From NCBI RefSeq assembly GCF_000153185.1, contig NZ_AAOE01000038.1, positions 1 to 33,339 of the forward strand: a stretch of 33,339 nucleotides of DNA, read 5' to 3'. The stretch's first letter is position 1. Each line of letters begins with the position of its first letter. The stretch comes from Reinekea blandensis MED297. Its GTDB lineage: Bacteria > Pseudomonadota > Gammaproteobacteria > Pseudomonadales > Natronospirillaceae. Below are positions 4,929 to 12,621 of this stretch, piece after piece. The translations under genes and the position numbers were made by a program. The notes beneath the pieces were generated by a model. It did not search any database. It was not told where the DNA came from and saw only the letters and a program-made list of their open reading frames with translations.

Positions 4929-5232
4929 ACGTGATCCGGCCACCAGGCTTCGCCCCGAACTAAGCCAGCAGGGCTGACTGGATTTCGTCCTATCGGTGGT
5001 ATCCGGCGTAAAAAACCCAAATGAGCGCCTGCAGTTCTGCAGGTGCTTTTCTATTCGCCGCCCCGAGCCGTCAAGGCTACTGCGTGACGCCTTCACGAGC
5101 TCGCCCCGCGCACAATCCCCAGGACCAGGAACCGACTGACGACTGACGCGCTCGATCCGGGTGGATCATCGAGCACTGTCCGCCGACAGACGGTTCATTA
5201 TCTGGTCCGTGCCGGTTGTGTCCTTCGGATCG
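4929..5232 (+). repeat. structured repeat element, copy 3 (parts B+A+C, longest)
   Basis: This copy has B (4929-5055), A (5059-5138) and C (5178-5232). Between A and C it carries an extra 39 bp forming a further nested hairpin (around GCTCGAT/ATCGAGC, 5149-5174), so the apical loop is extended while the flanking stems (CACAA/TTGTG, GGACCAG/CTGGTCC, AACCG/CGGTT) are kept. Right arm changes in the first A hairpin (gagctc instead of ggcttc) weaken it. It follows the RHH/membrane pair. Confidence 0.8.
5025..5050 (+). terminator. intrinsic terminator inside repeat copy 3
   Basis: GCGCCTGCA (5025-5033) pairs with TGCAGGTGC (5038-5046) with one G-U pair, then TTTT. It is the counterpart of 3910-3936 and would end transcription of the RHH/membrane pair. 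Confidence 0.7.
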
Positions 5233-5558
5233 AAAACCCTTAAACCCTTTTGTTTTTGATGCAATCGCTTCGCGATTGGCTTGGGTTCGGCTCGCTCACC
5301 GCGAGCCGGTTGGGTTGAATCCCTGCCTGTCGTCACCGGGTAGGTCAGTCACACAGCCCCGACTTTCGAAGCCGATGTAAGAATCTGGAACCGCTGCGCG
5401 CCGGTTCAACCGCTTTCGCGGCACATCCTCAGTCGTTCCTCCCTCCGGTATTCCACGGTCAGTTGCACCGTCGCTCGATCAGCGTTTCTGGCGATCACAT
5501 ACGGCTAACGAAACTCGGAACTGCGATGACTACAACGACCTACCAGGAGGAACACACC

Positions 5559-5780
5559 ATGTCTCAACAAACAATTTCTACCTTAGAAACGGCTTCAAAA
5601 TCTGAAACCACGATGATTGTGAAGAGCCTGTTGGCACTGTCTGAGCAGCCAGGGGCCGGGTTGACTGATGTTGAATATGATGCGTTACACCAAGCATTCT
5701 TTAACTTTGAATCGAAGATGTTAAAGCAAAAGCGATTGGTTCGAATGTATCCGAATTGGGTGACAGCAGAGCCAAAGTAA
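5559..5780 (+). CDS. small hypothetical protein (73 aa)
   Basis: Function unknown. The ATG at 5559 has an excellent ribosome-binding site (aggagg, 5545-5550). An in-frame ATG at 5526 would place that site inside the coding region. The protein is Ser/Thr-rich at the N-terminus (MSQQTISTLETASKSETT), then likely helical (VKSLLALSEQ; VEYDALHQAFFNFESKMLKQ) and basic at the end. No signal peptide or membrane segment is seen. It stands alone between the third structured repeat and the RelE-like toxin operon, so it may be the gene 'owned' by that repeat. Confidence 0.6.
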   Translation: MSQQTISTLETASKSETTMIVKSLLALSEQPGAGLTDVEYDALHQAFFNFESKMLKQKRLVRMYPNWVTAEPK

Positions 5781-5858
5781 AAAAGTAGGGATGGCGGTGC
5801 AGGTTGCTACAGATTGATGTAAAGGGGTAATTCCCCTCCCTTTAAACAAGGGATTGGA

Positions 5859-5894
5859 TGGACAAAAAACAAGGCATGGTGTACTATGTACACC
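5859..5894 (+). promoter_or_regulatory. promoter and operator of the RelE-like/NadS-like operon
   Basis: The -35 TGGACA (5859-5864), a 17-bp spacer and the -10 TACTAT (5882-5887) form a good sigma-70 promoter. A perfect inverted repeat GGTGTAC (5878-5884), TAT, GTACACC (5888-5894) covers the -10. This is the expected operator for the HTH antitoxin encoded at 6271. The site is about 20 bases before the toxin start. Confidence 0.75.
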
Positions 5895-5914
5895 TGTCGG
5901 ATTAGGGAGTATTT

Positions 5915-6274
5915 GTGCCGAATAAAACAGTTGCGTTCACCTTTGTCGAGACCCCGACGTTTACACGTCAGATTAAAGAACTGGCGACGGATGATGAGTT
6001 AAAGGTTTTTCAGGAGTCGATTATTGCCCAGCCGGAGCTGGGGGATGTCATTCAAGGAACCGGCGGACTTCGGAAAGCCCGGATGGCCATAAATGGGGCA
6101 GGCAAGAGTGGGAGCTTACGGGTTATTTATCTTCTGATAGCTGAAGATAAGGTTTATTTAATACTGGCATACCCAAAAAGCACCAAAGACAGCTTAACTA
6201 AGGCTGAGAAGAATGAGCTCAAAAAGCTGTCACAAGCGTTAAAGAGCAGCCATCAAGGCGGAGGTAGATCATGA
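5915..6274 (+). CDS. RelE/HigB-family toxin
   Basis: 119 aa; the fold is that of RelE/ParE-superfamily toxins of the HigB-2 type. FVETPTFTRQIKEL is the opening strand and helix. DVIQGTGGLRKARMAING carries the typical G-x-GGLRK-R motif, and GSLRVIYLLIAEDKVYLILAYPKS provides the core strands with catalytic-region Arg and Lys. Known members are ribosome-dependent mRNA endonucleases. The start is a GTG at 5915 following 'ggagta'. The stop overlaps the antitoxin start (ATGA, 6271-6274), so translation is coupled. The toxin-first order fits HigBA and RelE-NadS systems. It probably serves plasmid stabilisation. Confidence 0.85.
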   Translation: MPNKTVAFTFVETPTFTRQIKELATDDELKVFQESIIAQPELGDVIQGTGGLRKARMAINGAGKSGSLRVIYLLIAEDKVYLILAYPKSTKDSLTKAEKNELKKLSQALKSSHQGGGRS

Positions 6275-6555
6275 GTATTTTTAATGAACTCAAGAATTCA
6301 TTGAATGAAGCCATTGAAATTGAACAGGGTAAAACTGAACCCGGTAATGTTACTGAGTTTAAAGTTGCGGATGTCAGTGCTATCCGGAGCCAGCTGAATG
6401 TTTCACAAAAAGCATTTGCTGACGCGCTTGGTACCAGCGTGGATACTATTAAGAGCTGGGAAAGTAAGCGTCGAAATCCAACCGGTATCGCGGCGAAGGT
6501 ACTGGCGAGCATTCAGGATGACCCCTCAATCTTTAAAACCTTAGCGTCTCACTGA
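6271..6555 (+). CDS. NadS-like HTH antitoxin
   Basis: 94 aa. FNELKNSLNEAIEIEQGK at the start is characteristic of NadS-type antitoxins. The C-terminal XRE-type HTH reads VSAIRSQLNVSQKAFADALG, then TSVDTIKSWESKRRNPTGIA. It is the partner of the RelE-family toxin, overlapping it by 4 bases. The known role is to neutralise the toxin and repress the operon. The operator is likely the inverted repeat at 5878-5894. Length is normal and no defect is seen. Confidence 0.85.
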   Translation: MSIFNELKNSLNEAIEIEQGKTEPGNVTEFKVADVSAIRSQLNVSQKAFADALGTSVDTIKSWESKRRNPTGIAAKVLASIQDDPSIFKTLASH

Positions 6556-6595
6556 ATTTCCATGGTTAGGTGGCGAAGCATTGGCGGGGCTCGTA

Positions 6596-6820
6596 ATGAC
6601 AATTCACAAGCTTGTACGGAAACCGGTCCGCGAACTAATGAACAGCGGGTATTGGGTAAAGTCTGACTATCAAAAGGTAAAGGTTGTCACGGTTCATAAT
6701 ATTCCTAAACGTGATTTAAAAGCCGTTGTTCAGGCGTACCGTGCTTCGGGAGCTCAAGTGAAAACCGAAAGTGAGGCAGGGCGTGACAACGAGTATTGCG
6801 TTACCGCGATCAGCGGCTAA
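6596..6820 (+). CDS. small hypothetical protein (74 aa)
   Basis: Function unknown. A basic, compact protein with alternating strands and helices (KSDYQKVKVVTVHNIPKRDL; KAVVQAYRASGAQVKTES), without signal peptide or membrane segment. The layout suggests a small two-layer alpha/beta fold. The ATG at 6596 is chosen with a gcgggg stretch upstream; an in-frame TTG at 6581 is an alternative. It lies 40 bases after the antitoxin gene in the same direction and before a clear terminator, so it may be a third gene of that operon. Confidence 0.5.
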   Translation: MTIHKLVRKPVRELMNSGYWVKSDYQKVKVVTVHNIPKRDLKAVVQAYRASGAQVKTESEAGRDNEYCVTAISG

Positions 6821-6837
6821 CGGCCAGAACACTTCCT

Positions 6838-6864
6838 AAGCCAGCTTATAGCTGGCTTTTTTTT
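6838..6864 (+). terminator. intrinsic terminator ending the accessory strip
   Basis: AAGCCAGC (6838-6845) pairs perfectly with GCTGGCTT (6851-6858) around a 5-base loop, with eight T at 6857-6864. It separates the toxin-antitoxin region from the partition and transfer operon. Confidence 0.85.
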
Positions 6865-6978
6865 GCCCGGATATATTGCGAGCCATTCAAAATAGAGCCG
6901 TTTGTATTGAGTTCGGTCTATCAAGAGTACTTTTCGTCCAATCGTTTCTGATTTTTCAGACTTACTTCTAAAAAAAAC

Positions 6979-7031
6979 CGAGTAAAATAGTGTAGGCTTC
7001 GGTTCTATTTTCTAGTATTGAGCTATATAAT
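6979..7031 (+). promoter_or_regulatory. promoter region of the partition/transfer operon
   Basis: A perfect -10 TATAAT (7026-7031) stands 27 bases before the first gene. The best 17-bp-spaced -35 is weak (TTCTAT, 7003-7008), so an activator or strong regulation is likely. Just upstream, two interlaced inverted repeats are seen: AAAATAG (6984-6990) with CTATTTT (7005-7011), and ACCGA (6978-6982) with TCGGT (6999-7003). These may be an operator or partition site for the ParAB pair encoded in the operon. Confidence 0.5.
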
Positions 7032-7058
7032 AAGCGTTAAGTTACTAAAGGAATCTTT

Positions 7059-7694
7059 ATGGCGGCTCGAACTTCGCGACTCAAGCGTCAGACTGGAGGG
7101 ACATTTCGGTTAACGCGACGGGATCAATCCTTCTTGCAGGATCTCGCGAAAGTGCGTGTTATCGCCGTAGAAGACGCTGATCGCTTTCATTACTCGGACA
7201 ATAAATCGGGCGCCAGAAAACGGTTGGATCAGTTAACGAAACAGGGATTGCTTCAGGTGGTGGAATACCAGTCTCCAGGTAAGGGTGCGCAGCGGGCGTA
7301 TACCTTCGCCGATCAGAAAATTGCGAGAGCGTATAAGTCCGGCTTGCCCTCATTGGGGCGCCGAAATGCTTTCCACGAGGTTTTAACCAGCCGGATGTAC
7401 TTTGCGGAAGGCCGACCCGACAGCTGGAAACTGGAAGCGGATATGAGTCGTGATGAGGCCAATCTGTTTCGACAGGAAGGTCAATCGATGAGTGATGTGG
7501 CTAAGCCGGATGCCATGTATGTCGATGGAACCGGTCAGCTGGTAGCCGTTGAGGCAGACTCAGGGCAGTACAACAAAACTCAAATTCAACGAAAAATCGA
7601 CGCCTGGCAAGGCATTAAACAAGTCTGGGGACAACCCGCAAAGCGCAACAGCGCGATCGAAAATTACTCCGATGTGACGGTTCACCGTTACTAA
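7059..7694 (+). CDS. replication-relaxation family protein (winged helix plus nuclease-like fold)
   Basis: 211 aa. The N-terminal third is a winged helix (FRLTRRDQSFLQDLAKVRVI, then ARKRLDQLTKQGLLQVVEY). The C-terminal half carries VAKPDAMYVDGTGQLVAVEA followed by D-S-G and KTQIQRKIDAW. The P-D...E-x-D...K pattern is the signature of replication-relaxation (Replic_Relax) proteins, which act in plasmid or element mobilisation and replication; their exact chemistry is poorly known. The ATG at 7059 has aaagga upstream. It heads the operon containing parA, parB and the T4SS, separated from parA by 18 bases, so it may load the DNA to be transferred. No true relaxase is in the window, which makes this a candidate relaxosome component (inference). 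Confidence 0.65.
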   Translation: MAARTSRLKRQTGGTFRLTRRDQSFLQDLAKVRVIAVEDADRFHYSDNKSGARKRLDQLTKQGLLQVVEYQSPGKGAQRAYTFADQKIARAYKSGLPSLGRRNAFHEVLTSRMYFAEGRPDSWKLEADMSRDEANLFRQEGQSMSDVAKPDAMYVDGTGQLVAVEADSGQYNKTQIQRKIDAWQGIKQVWGQPAKRNSAIENYSDVTVHRY

Positions 7695-7712
7695 ATAATA
7701 AAAGGTGAAAAG

Positions 7713-8552
7713 ATGAAGGCTGAAATCATTGCAGTAGGGAATCAAAAGGGCGGTTGTGGCAAAACATCGTCGATCATGAACTTTTCTCGATTGAGTGTAT
7801 TGGATGGGAAAAAGACATTGTTGATCGATCTTGACCCGAACGAATCAGCCACCATTGCGAGTGATGTTCTGTCCGGATTGCTTCCGACCATAATCGAAGA
7901 AAAGAACGTTTGTAACCTGTTCAAACAGGACCCGCCTGATCCTTCCAGTCTGATCGTAGAGACGAAAGATGGCTATGACATGATCATTGGTTCGATGGAT
8001 CTGGTGGTGGCCGATCAGTTTCTAATGAACGAAAGCGAAGCGTCTAAATACTTGATTGATCTTTTATACGATGACGAAGCGCTTAATCAATACGATCGTA
8101 TTTTCATTGATACCGGTGGTCGCGTGGGCCCAATGTTGACCGCGGCGATCGTCGCCGCTGATAAGGTGATCACCCCGAGCAAGGCATCGATGTATGACAC
8201 GCCTCAAACGAAGCGTTTCCCGGCGTTCGTCGAAAAGTGCGCCAAGATCAAAGCCCGAGACCGTCTGTACATGGATCGTCCGGTTGAGCTGGTGAAGGTC
8301 TTCTTTAACGAAGTCTCAGAACGAGCGGCGACGACGTCAGATGTCATTGTGGAGTTTATGCAGGAATTTGACCTTCCGGGCGCTGTCTCTGAAACGTTCG
8401 TGCCGTTTTCTAATGAAATGAAGCGCGGGCAGGCTTTCAATCAAACGATCGTTGATTGGCGACCAAAGAGTGCACCGGCCCAGGCCTACGTGAAGATCTA
8501 TAACGAGGTCTTTAACAGTAATTTCACGTTAGAAGGAGCTAACAATGGCTAA
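7713..8552 (+). CDS. parA: ParA-like partition ATPase
   Basis: 279 aa, P-loop MinD/ParA family. The deviant Walker A KGGCGKTS lies at residues 12-19 (VGNQKGGCGKTSSIMNFSRL). LLIDLDPNESAT is the A' motif, and RIFIDTGGRVGPML corresponds to Walker B. There is no N-terminal HTH, so it is the type Ib/short class. It is followed by a ParB-like gene overlapping by 8 bases (8545-8552). Such ATPases position plasmids or, in conjugative elements, transfer cargo. Being inside the T4SS operon, it could do either. Confidence 0.85.
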   Translation: MKAEIIAVGNQKGGCGKTSSIMNFSRLSVLDGKKTLLIDLDPNESATIASDVLSGLLPTIIEEKNVCNLFKQDPPDPSSLIVETKDGYDMIIGSMDLVVADQFLMNESEASKYLIDLLYDDEALNQYDRIFIDTGGRVGPMLTAAIVAADKVITPSKASMYDTPQTKRFPAFVEKCAKIKARDRLYMDRPVELVKVFFNEVSERAATTSDVIVEFMQEFDLPGAVSETFVPFSNEMKRGQAFNQTIVDWRPKSAPAQAYVKIYNEVFNSNFTLEGANNG

Positions 8553-9666
8553 AAAACTCGATATGGGCGCAATCCTCAAAGCAAAGCAATCCCAAGAGGA
8601 AGCGCGAAAACCCAAAGCGGAGCCCAAGGCTCCTGAGCCAGCCGCCGAAGATAGCAAGGGTTATAACCCCAATGCCTTGGCCAATACGGTTGCCGACGAG
8701 CCAAAAGCGATCGCGTCTGAAGGTCGTGACCGTATGGCGAAGATCGTTGATATCCGGAAGATCAATATTTCGTCGCAGGTACGAGGATTCGTGGCAGGAT
8801 CGGACAAACCGATCACACAGGAGCGAATCGAAGAGCTGGCCGAGTTGATTCAGAAGGATAGTCACGATTGCAAGATCAAATATCCCATTGTGATCGACAA
8901 GTGGGAAGGGCAAGACACTGTCTGGGACGGCGAGACTCGAGTACGGGCTTGTCTGTACCTGGCGGAAAAACTCAATGACGAGTCGATCTATTTTCAGCCC
9001 GCTCGATATGACTCTGAAACGGGCGGAAAGGATCAGTTTGAACGCTTTCTGTCTCAAGCCAGCATGAATGGTTCTGGCAAGGACATCGATTTGCGTACCA
9101 AATTGGCGTTGATTGTCGAGGCGAAAAATCGGGGGTATTCCGATAACAAGATTGCACAGCAGCTGGGTGTTAATCGAACGACTGTACTGCGAATCGGAAA
9201 GATTGACACGTTCCCCGAAGAAATCCAGGAAATGATATTCAGCGGGGATCTGCCTTATACCGGACGAGTGCTGGAGAAGGCACTGAAAGAAGCACAGGCT
9301 GTCTCTAAGCCAAAACCAGAGACCGCAAAGGCTAAGCCAGAGACTTCCGATTATACGCCTGGTGAAACGTCAACGACACCGACTGCCGACCCTGCAAATG
9401 ACAATCAGACCGATGTGCCCGAGACCAAGAAAGAGGCACCTAAACCGTCCAAGGAAGAAACAAAGGCCAAGGTTAAAGCGGCTTTGAAGAAGCCAGAAAC
9501 GGTTTCTGTCTCCAAAGAATCCTTGGAAAGCCTGGTCGCGTTGGTTTGCCTATTGGCCGATAAACAGGGCGTAGAGGTTGATCAGCCAGACTACGGCAGT
9601 AAGGCGGAGTTGAAGAAGTTTGCCGACAACGCCCAGGAGTTGATTAACAACATAGAGAAATCATAG
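8545..9666 (+). CDS. parB: ParB-like DNA-binding partition protein
   Basis: 373 aa. A Lys/Ala/Pro-rich linker (residues 20-45) precedes the ParB/sulfiredoxin-like domain: IVDIRKINISSQVRGFV, ITQERIEELAELIQKDS, and DTVWDGETRVRACLYLAEKL, in which G-E-T-R replaces the usual G-E-R-R. An HTH follows (GYSDNKIAQQLGVNRTTVLR). Residues 255-310 form a second Pro/Lys/Glu-rich linker, then a C-terminal helical region likely for dimerisation. Family members bind centromere-like sites and stimulate ParA. Start overlap with ParA indicates coupled translation. The two long low-complexity linkers are unusual. Confidence 0.8.
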   Translation: MAKKLDMGAILKAKQSQEEARKPKAEPKAPEPAAEDSKGYNPNALANTVADEPKAIASEGRDRMAKIVDIRKINISSQVRGFVAGSDKPITQERIEELAELIQKDSHDCKIKYPIVIDKWEGQDTVWDGETRVRACLYLAEKLNDESIYFQPARYDSETGGKDQFERFLSQASMNGSGKDIDLRTKLALIVEAKNRGYSDNKIAQQLGVNRTTVLRIGKIDTFPEEIQEMIFSGDLPYTGRVLEKALKEAQAVSKPKPETAKAKPETSDYTPGETSTTPTADPANDNQTDVPETKKEAPKPSKEETKAKVKAALKKPETVSVSKESLESLVALVCLLADKQGVEVDQPDYGSKAELKKFADNAQELINNIEKS

Positions 9667-9673
9667 AGCACCC

Positions 9674-10420
9674 ATGAATAACGCAAGGACGGAAGAAGTT
9701 CTCATATTATTGAAGCGGGTTAGATTTATTACTTACAAGCAACTGGCTCAGTACTTCGGTATCAGCCAGAAAAATGCCAACAAACACATTAACTCGATGT
9801 GTGAGCAGAAGCTGCTTGAGCCCGTTCCAGGAGCCCGGCCGAGTGCATTCAGGATGAGCACGAAGGCCGCTACCGCCGCCAATGTGGAATACATGCGCAA
9901 ATGGCGATCACCTGCTGCGGTGCACCAATACCTCATGCGTAATGAGTTTGAGCTCACCATGCGTCAGCGCTGGCCGGATTTTCAAATGCTAACGGCTGGT
10001 CAGGTGAAAAGTCGTGGTCTCAATCTCGCCAAGGCCGAATGGCCCGCTCGATTTACCGATGACCAGGGTCAGGTACATTTAGCGTTGGTATTGATCGATG
10101 ACTATATGATGCACGTGGACCGGTTGCGTCATGCATTGATCCGTAAGCATGAAACCAAGAATAACGATGCGTATATGGCCGCATTCCGAGCAGGGAAAAT
10201 CGACCGGATACCGCGCTGGGATAAGTATGTGTCTTGGTTGTTTGTGGTGACTACGTTCGAAAGCCGTGTTGATCAGTTCAAAAGTGAAGCGTCCAAGCTC
10301 TGGACGAAGACGACCAAAAAGATCTTCATTAATGGCAAGCATGAGACCGTCAATCTCGAAATGCCCGATCGGGTCAATATTGAGGTACAAAGCCTGAAAC
10401 CTATTTGGAGGATTGCCTAA
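9674..10420 (+). CDS. winged-helix protein, possibly replication-relaxation-like
   Basis: 248 aa. The N-terminus is a winged helix (TEEVLILLKRVRFITYKQLA, QYFGISQKNANKHINSMCEQKLLE). The C-terminal half shows strands and helices (VHLALVLIDDYMMHVDRLRH) at the place where replication-relaxation proteins have their P-D/E-x-D segment, but the key residues are not clear here. It resembles the protein at 7059-7694 in architecture, so the operon carries two such proteins on either side of parAB. The start at 9674 lies 7 bases after the ParB stop. The stop overlaps the start of the coupling protein by one base (TAATG). It may recognise transfer DNA for the coupling ATPase next door (inference). Confidence 0.5.
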   Translation: MNNARTEEVLILLKRVRFITYKQLAQYFGISQKNANKHINSMCEQKLLEPVPGARPSAFRMSTKAATAANVEYMRKWRSPAAVHQYLMRNEFELTMRQRWPDFQMLTAGQVKSRGLNLAKAEWPARFTDDQGQVHLALVLIDDYMMHVDRLRHALIRKHETKNNDAYMAAFRAGKIDRIPRWDKYVSWLFVVTTFESRVDQFKSEASKLWTKTTKKIFINGKHETVNLEMPDRVNIEVQSLKPIWRIA

Positions 10421-12210
10421 TGTACAAGCCGGCATTCCAGATTCTTATGGGTTTCTGGGCCCTGATCATGGTTGCAAACTTCAGTGTTCTGGGCGTGGTC
10501 CATTGGGCTTTTTATTTTGGAACATTTGCATCGCTGTTGTTGGCGTTCTTCCTGTTTTATCTGGCGGTGACGTCCGGATCGGAGATGACCGACACCTCTC
10601 AAATGATTGGCGCGCATATGGGGGTTGCCGAAGATCTTGAAAACCCAACTAAAGGAAAAACCCGGAAGTTTATGCTCCAGGATAAGGTGATGAACCTTGG
10701 TCTGTTGATTGTTGGAGCCCCCGGTGCCGGTAAAACGTTCGCAATGGTCTACCTGATTTACTATTTGGTGGTAGTGCAACCGAGGCAGTACGCCGAAGCG
10801 AAGCAGGGTAAGCGACGGTTCTGGCAAAAGAAAAAGTCATTGGAAATCAAACCTGCTGGTTATCTGTATAACGAAGGGAAGGGCGATTTAGACATTTACC
10901 GGTATTTGAAAGCTGCAGGAGCAGAGCCGGATCTGTTCTTTTCCAGTGAACTGCCGCATTCCGAAACCATGAACATGTTCGCCGGCGATATGCTCGATGC
11001 CATCGATCGTTGGGATCGTATTCTGATTGATCAGAATGGTAATCCCTACTATATCGGTGCTCAACGCAAAGCCTTAAAAGCTGCCATTCCCTTGTTGAAG
11101 GAGATTGGTCGACTGTCAGGCAAAGCCGTGACTCTGCGGGATTTGTTTGTACTGTTTCGTCACAGAGAAGCTCCGATCGCAGCCTTGGATTTGGCTCGAT
11201 CTCTCCAGGTGTCTCCGAACGTAATTTCGATCGCGGATGATTTCTTCAGTGAGGACTACGACAAACGGCAAGAACTCATTGATGGCATGTTAAACCGGTT
11301 GTTTGTGTTTGTTTATGGTGATCACACTAATCGGATTAATGCGACCTCACCGACGATCAACCTTGAGTTTGCCGTTGAGAACAGCCTGAAGGTCTATAAC
11401 CATTTGCCACTGTCTCAGTACGCAAAAGACCTGGCGTTTGTCATCTGTGAAGAGCTCGCGACGATTGCTCGTAAACGGCAGAGTTCATCCGAGGATCGCC
11501 ATTCATACAACCTGTTTATGGATGATTGGGGCGGTTTCTTCTACGAAGGTTTCGGTACCGTGACGTCGCGGGTTCGTGCCGTGAACATGCCGATCCACTT
11601 TGCCTTTCAGTCAAAAGGTCAGATGGACACTATCGATCCCAGTTTCGCAAACATCATTGACGATACCGTGAGTACGAAAGTCTTCCTCCGAATTGCCGGT
11701 TTGGCGACTCGTAAGTGGGCGTCGGAAATGATGGGAACCTACGAAGACGTCAGCTACAACGTCTCAGATAAAGCCGAGGATGGTTTGGATGGTTCAAACA
11801 TGGGTGTCATGGAGCGTCCACGAGTCCGCCCTGAAGACTTCCGACGGTTGCACGATGGCCAAGCCATAATCCAAACCCTGCTGAAAAAGGATAAAGGACT
11901 CATCGAGGCATTGGATGTGAAGGTTCGCTTCCCGTTGGCTCCGGAAAATGAAGATGCTAAAGCCATCGGTTGGCCAATCATTGAGCCGACAGAGCAGGCC
12001 CCTGGACTGGGGTATTGGGACGAATACATGAGCGATGACCTGATTTCTGACGACATGATCGAATGTCAGAAAGGAGCGTTGAAGCCGATTAAACAAGCCG
12101 ATCCAGAATCCGGTTTGTCAGGTGCGGAGCCGGTGCAAGCAATGCAGTCTGTGGCGCCGAAAGTGGGCGTTGAAGCCGCCTTTGATGACGATGAGGAACT
12201 CTTCGGATGA
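10420..12210 (+). CDS. VirD4/TraD-like type IV coupling ATPase
   Basis: 596 aa. Two N-terminal membrane helices (about 7-24 and 29-50) are followed by a RecA-like ATPase. Walker A is GAPGAGKT (residues 99-106), and the Walker B region is NLFMDDWGG with Asp368-Asp369. FAFQSKGQMD follows, as in coupling proteins where a Gln-containing motif comes after Walker B. A variable all-alpha region lies in between, and the C-terminus is acidic (DDDEELFG), a common docking tail. Such hexamers bring DNA-protein substrates to the T4SS channel at the inner membrane. The ATG at 10420 has ttggagg (10405-10411) ahead; an in-frame TTG at 10405 falls on that site. It is the only ATPase of the operon with a fully canonical P-loop for transport. 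Confidence 0.8.
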   Translation: MYKPAFQILMGFWALIMVANFSVLGVVHWAFYFGTFASLLLAFFLFYLAVTSGSEMTDTSQMIGAHMGVAEDLENPTKGKTRKFMLQDKVMNLGLLIVGAPGAGKTFAMVYLIYYLVVVQPRQYAEAKQGKRRFWQKKKSLEIKPAGYLYNEGKGDLDIYRYLKAAGAEPDLFFSSELPHSETMNMFAGDMLDAIDRWDRILIDQNGNPYYIGAQRKALKAAIPLLKEIGRLSGKAVTLRDLFVLFRHREAPIAALDLARSLQVSPNVISIADDFFSEDYDKRQELIDGMLNRLFVFVYGDHTNRINATSPTINLEFAVENSLKVYNHLPLSQYAKDLAFVICEELATIARKRQSSSEDRHSYNLFMDDWGGFFYEGFGTVTSRVRAVNMPIHFAFQSKGQMDTIDPSFANIIDDTVSTKVFLRIAGLATRKWASEMMGTYEDVSYNVSDKAEDGLDGSNMGVMERPRVRPEDFRRLHDGQAIIQTLLKKDKGLIEALDVKVRFPLAPENEDAKAIGWPIIEPTEQAPGLGYWDEYMSDDLISDDMIECQKGALKPIKQADPESGLSGAEPVQAMQSVAPKVGVEAAFDDDEELFG

Positions 12211-12599
12211 TCAGGACTTGGTTCAACCTTCGTTATGCCATGTGGTTCCCGGTGGTGTGGTTTTTCATGCTGGCGCCGTTTGTGATTCCCGTGGTTCCAG
12301 AATCAGTATCTCAATATTCTGCTATCGACTTGAACTGGTCGCTGGGCGGTCAAATGCGAGATTGGTTGCTGAACACCATGGTATTGCCTTATTTGCCGAG
12401 GGAGTGGTCGTTTGGCTTGGTTCAGTGGTGGTATAGCGCGAATTACTTACAGGAGCTGGGGTTGATGGTACTGGTGTCGTTAAACCTGTTCATCCCAGTG
12501 TCATTTGTTTTGTTCTGGTTGATCTCAGGTTATATGGCCCTGGTTAACTGGTTCAACAAGAGCCGTGTCGATGCTGAGCGCAGCATTGCTCGTCATTAG
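12207..12599 (+). CDS. membrane protein of the T4SS operon
   Basis: 130 aa, not recognised. There are two hydrophobic segments: about 10-30 (MWFPVVWFFMLAPFVIPVVP) and about 84-113 (LGLMVLVSLNLFIPVSFVLFWLISGY), the second possibly two short helices. A Trp-rich stretch lies between them (LPREWSFGLVQWWYSANYL). The C-terminus is basic. The start overlaps the coupling protein's stop (ATGA, 12207-12210), so the two proteins are made together and may interact at the inner membrane. Its place between VirD4 and VirB2 suggests a partner of the coupling protein. Confidence 0.6.
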   Translation: MIRTWFNLRYAMWFPVVWFFMLAPFVIPVVPESVSQYSAIDLNWSLGGQMRDWLLNTMVLPYLPREWSFGLVQWWYSANYLQELGLMVLVSLNLFIPVSFVLFWLISGYMALVNWFNKSRVDAERSIARH

Positions 12600-12621
12600 T
12601 TTTCTAAAGGAGAAAAAACCA

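Larger units (their letters stand above)
4916..5558 (+). other. 643-bp gene-free region, largely palindromic
   Basis: The first half is the third structured repeat copy (4929-5232). The second half (5233-5558) has further hairpins: CAATCGC/GCGATTG (5262-5278), GGCTCGC/GCGAGCC (5289-5307) and an AACCG/CGGTT pair near 5391-5408. It then becomes the leader of the small gene at 5559. The open frame that crosses this stretch from 5463 lacks a ribosome-binding site and is not called. Confidence 0.55.

Noticed and set aside
5463-5780. Longer version of the small gene from 5463 or 5526
   Set aside because: The strong ribosome-binding site at 5545-5550 would be inside the coding region, and homology-like features begin only after 5559.
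11754-12096. Minus-strand frames inside the coupling-protein gene
   Set aside because: They are antisense shadows of a strongly supported coding region, without ribosome-binding sites or homology.
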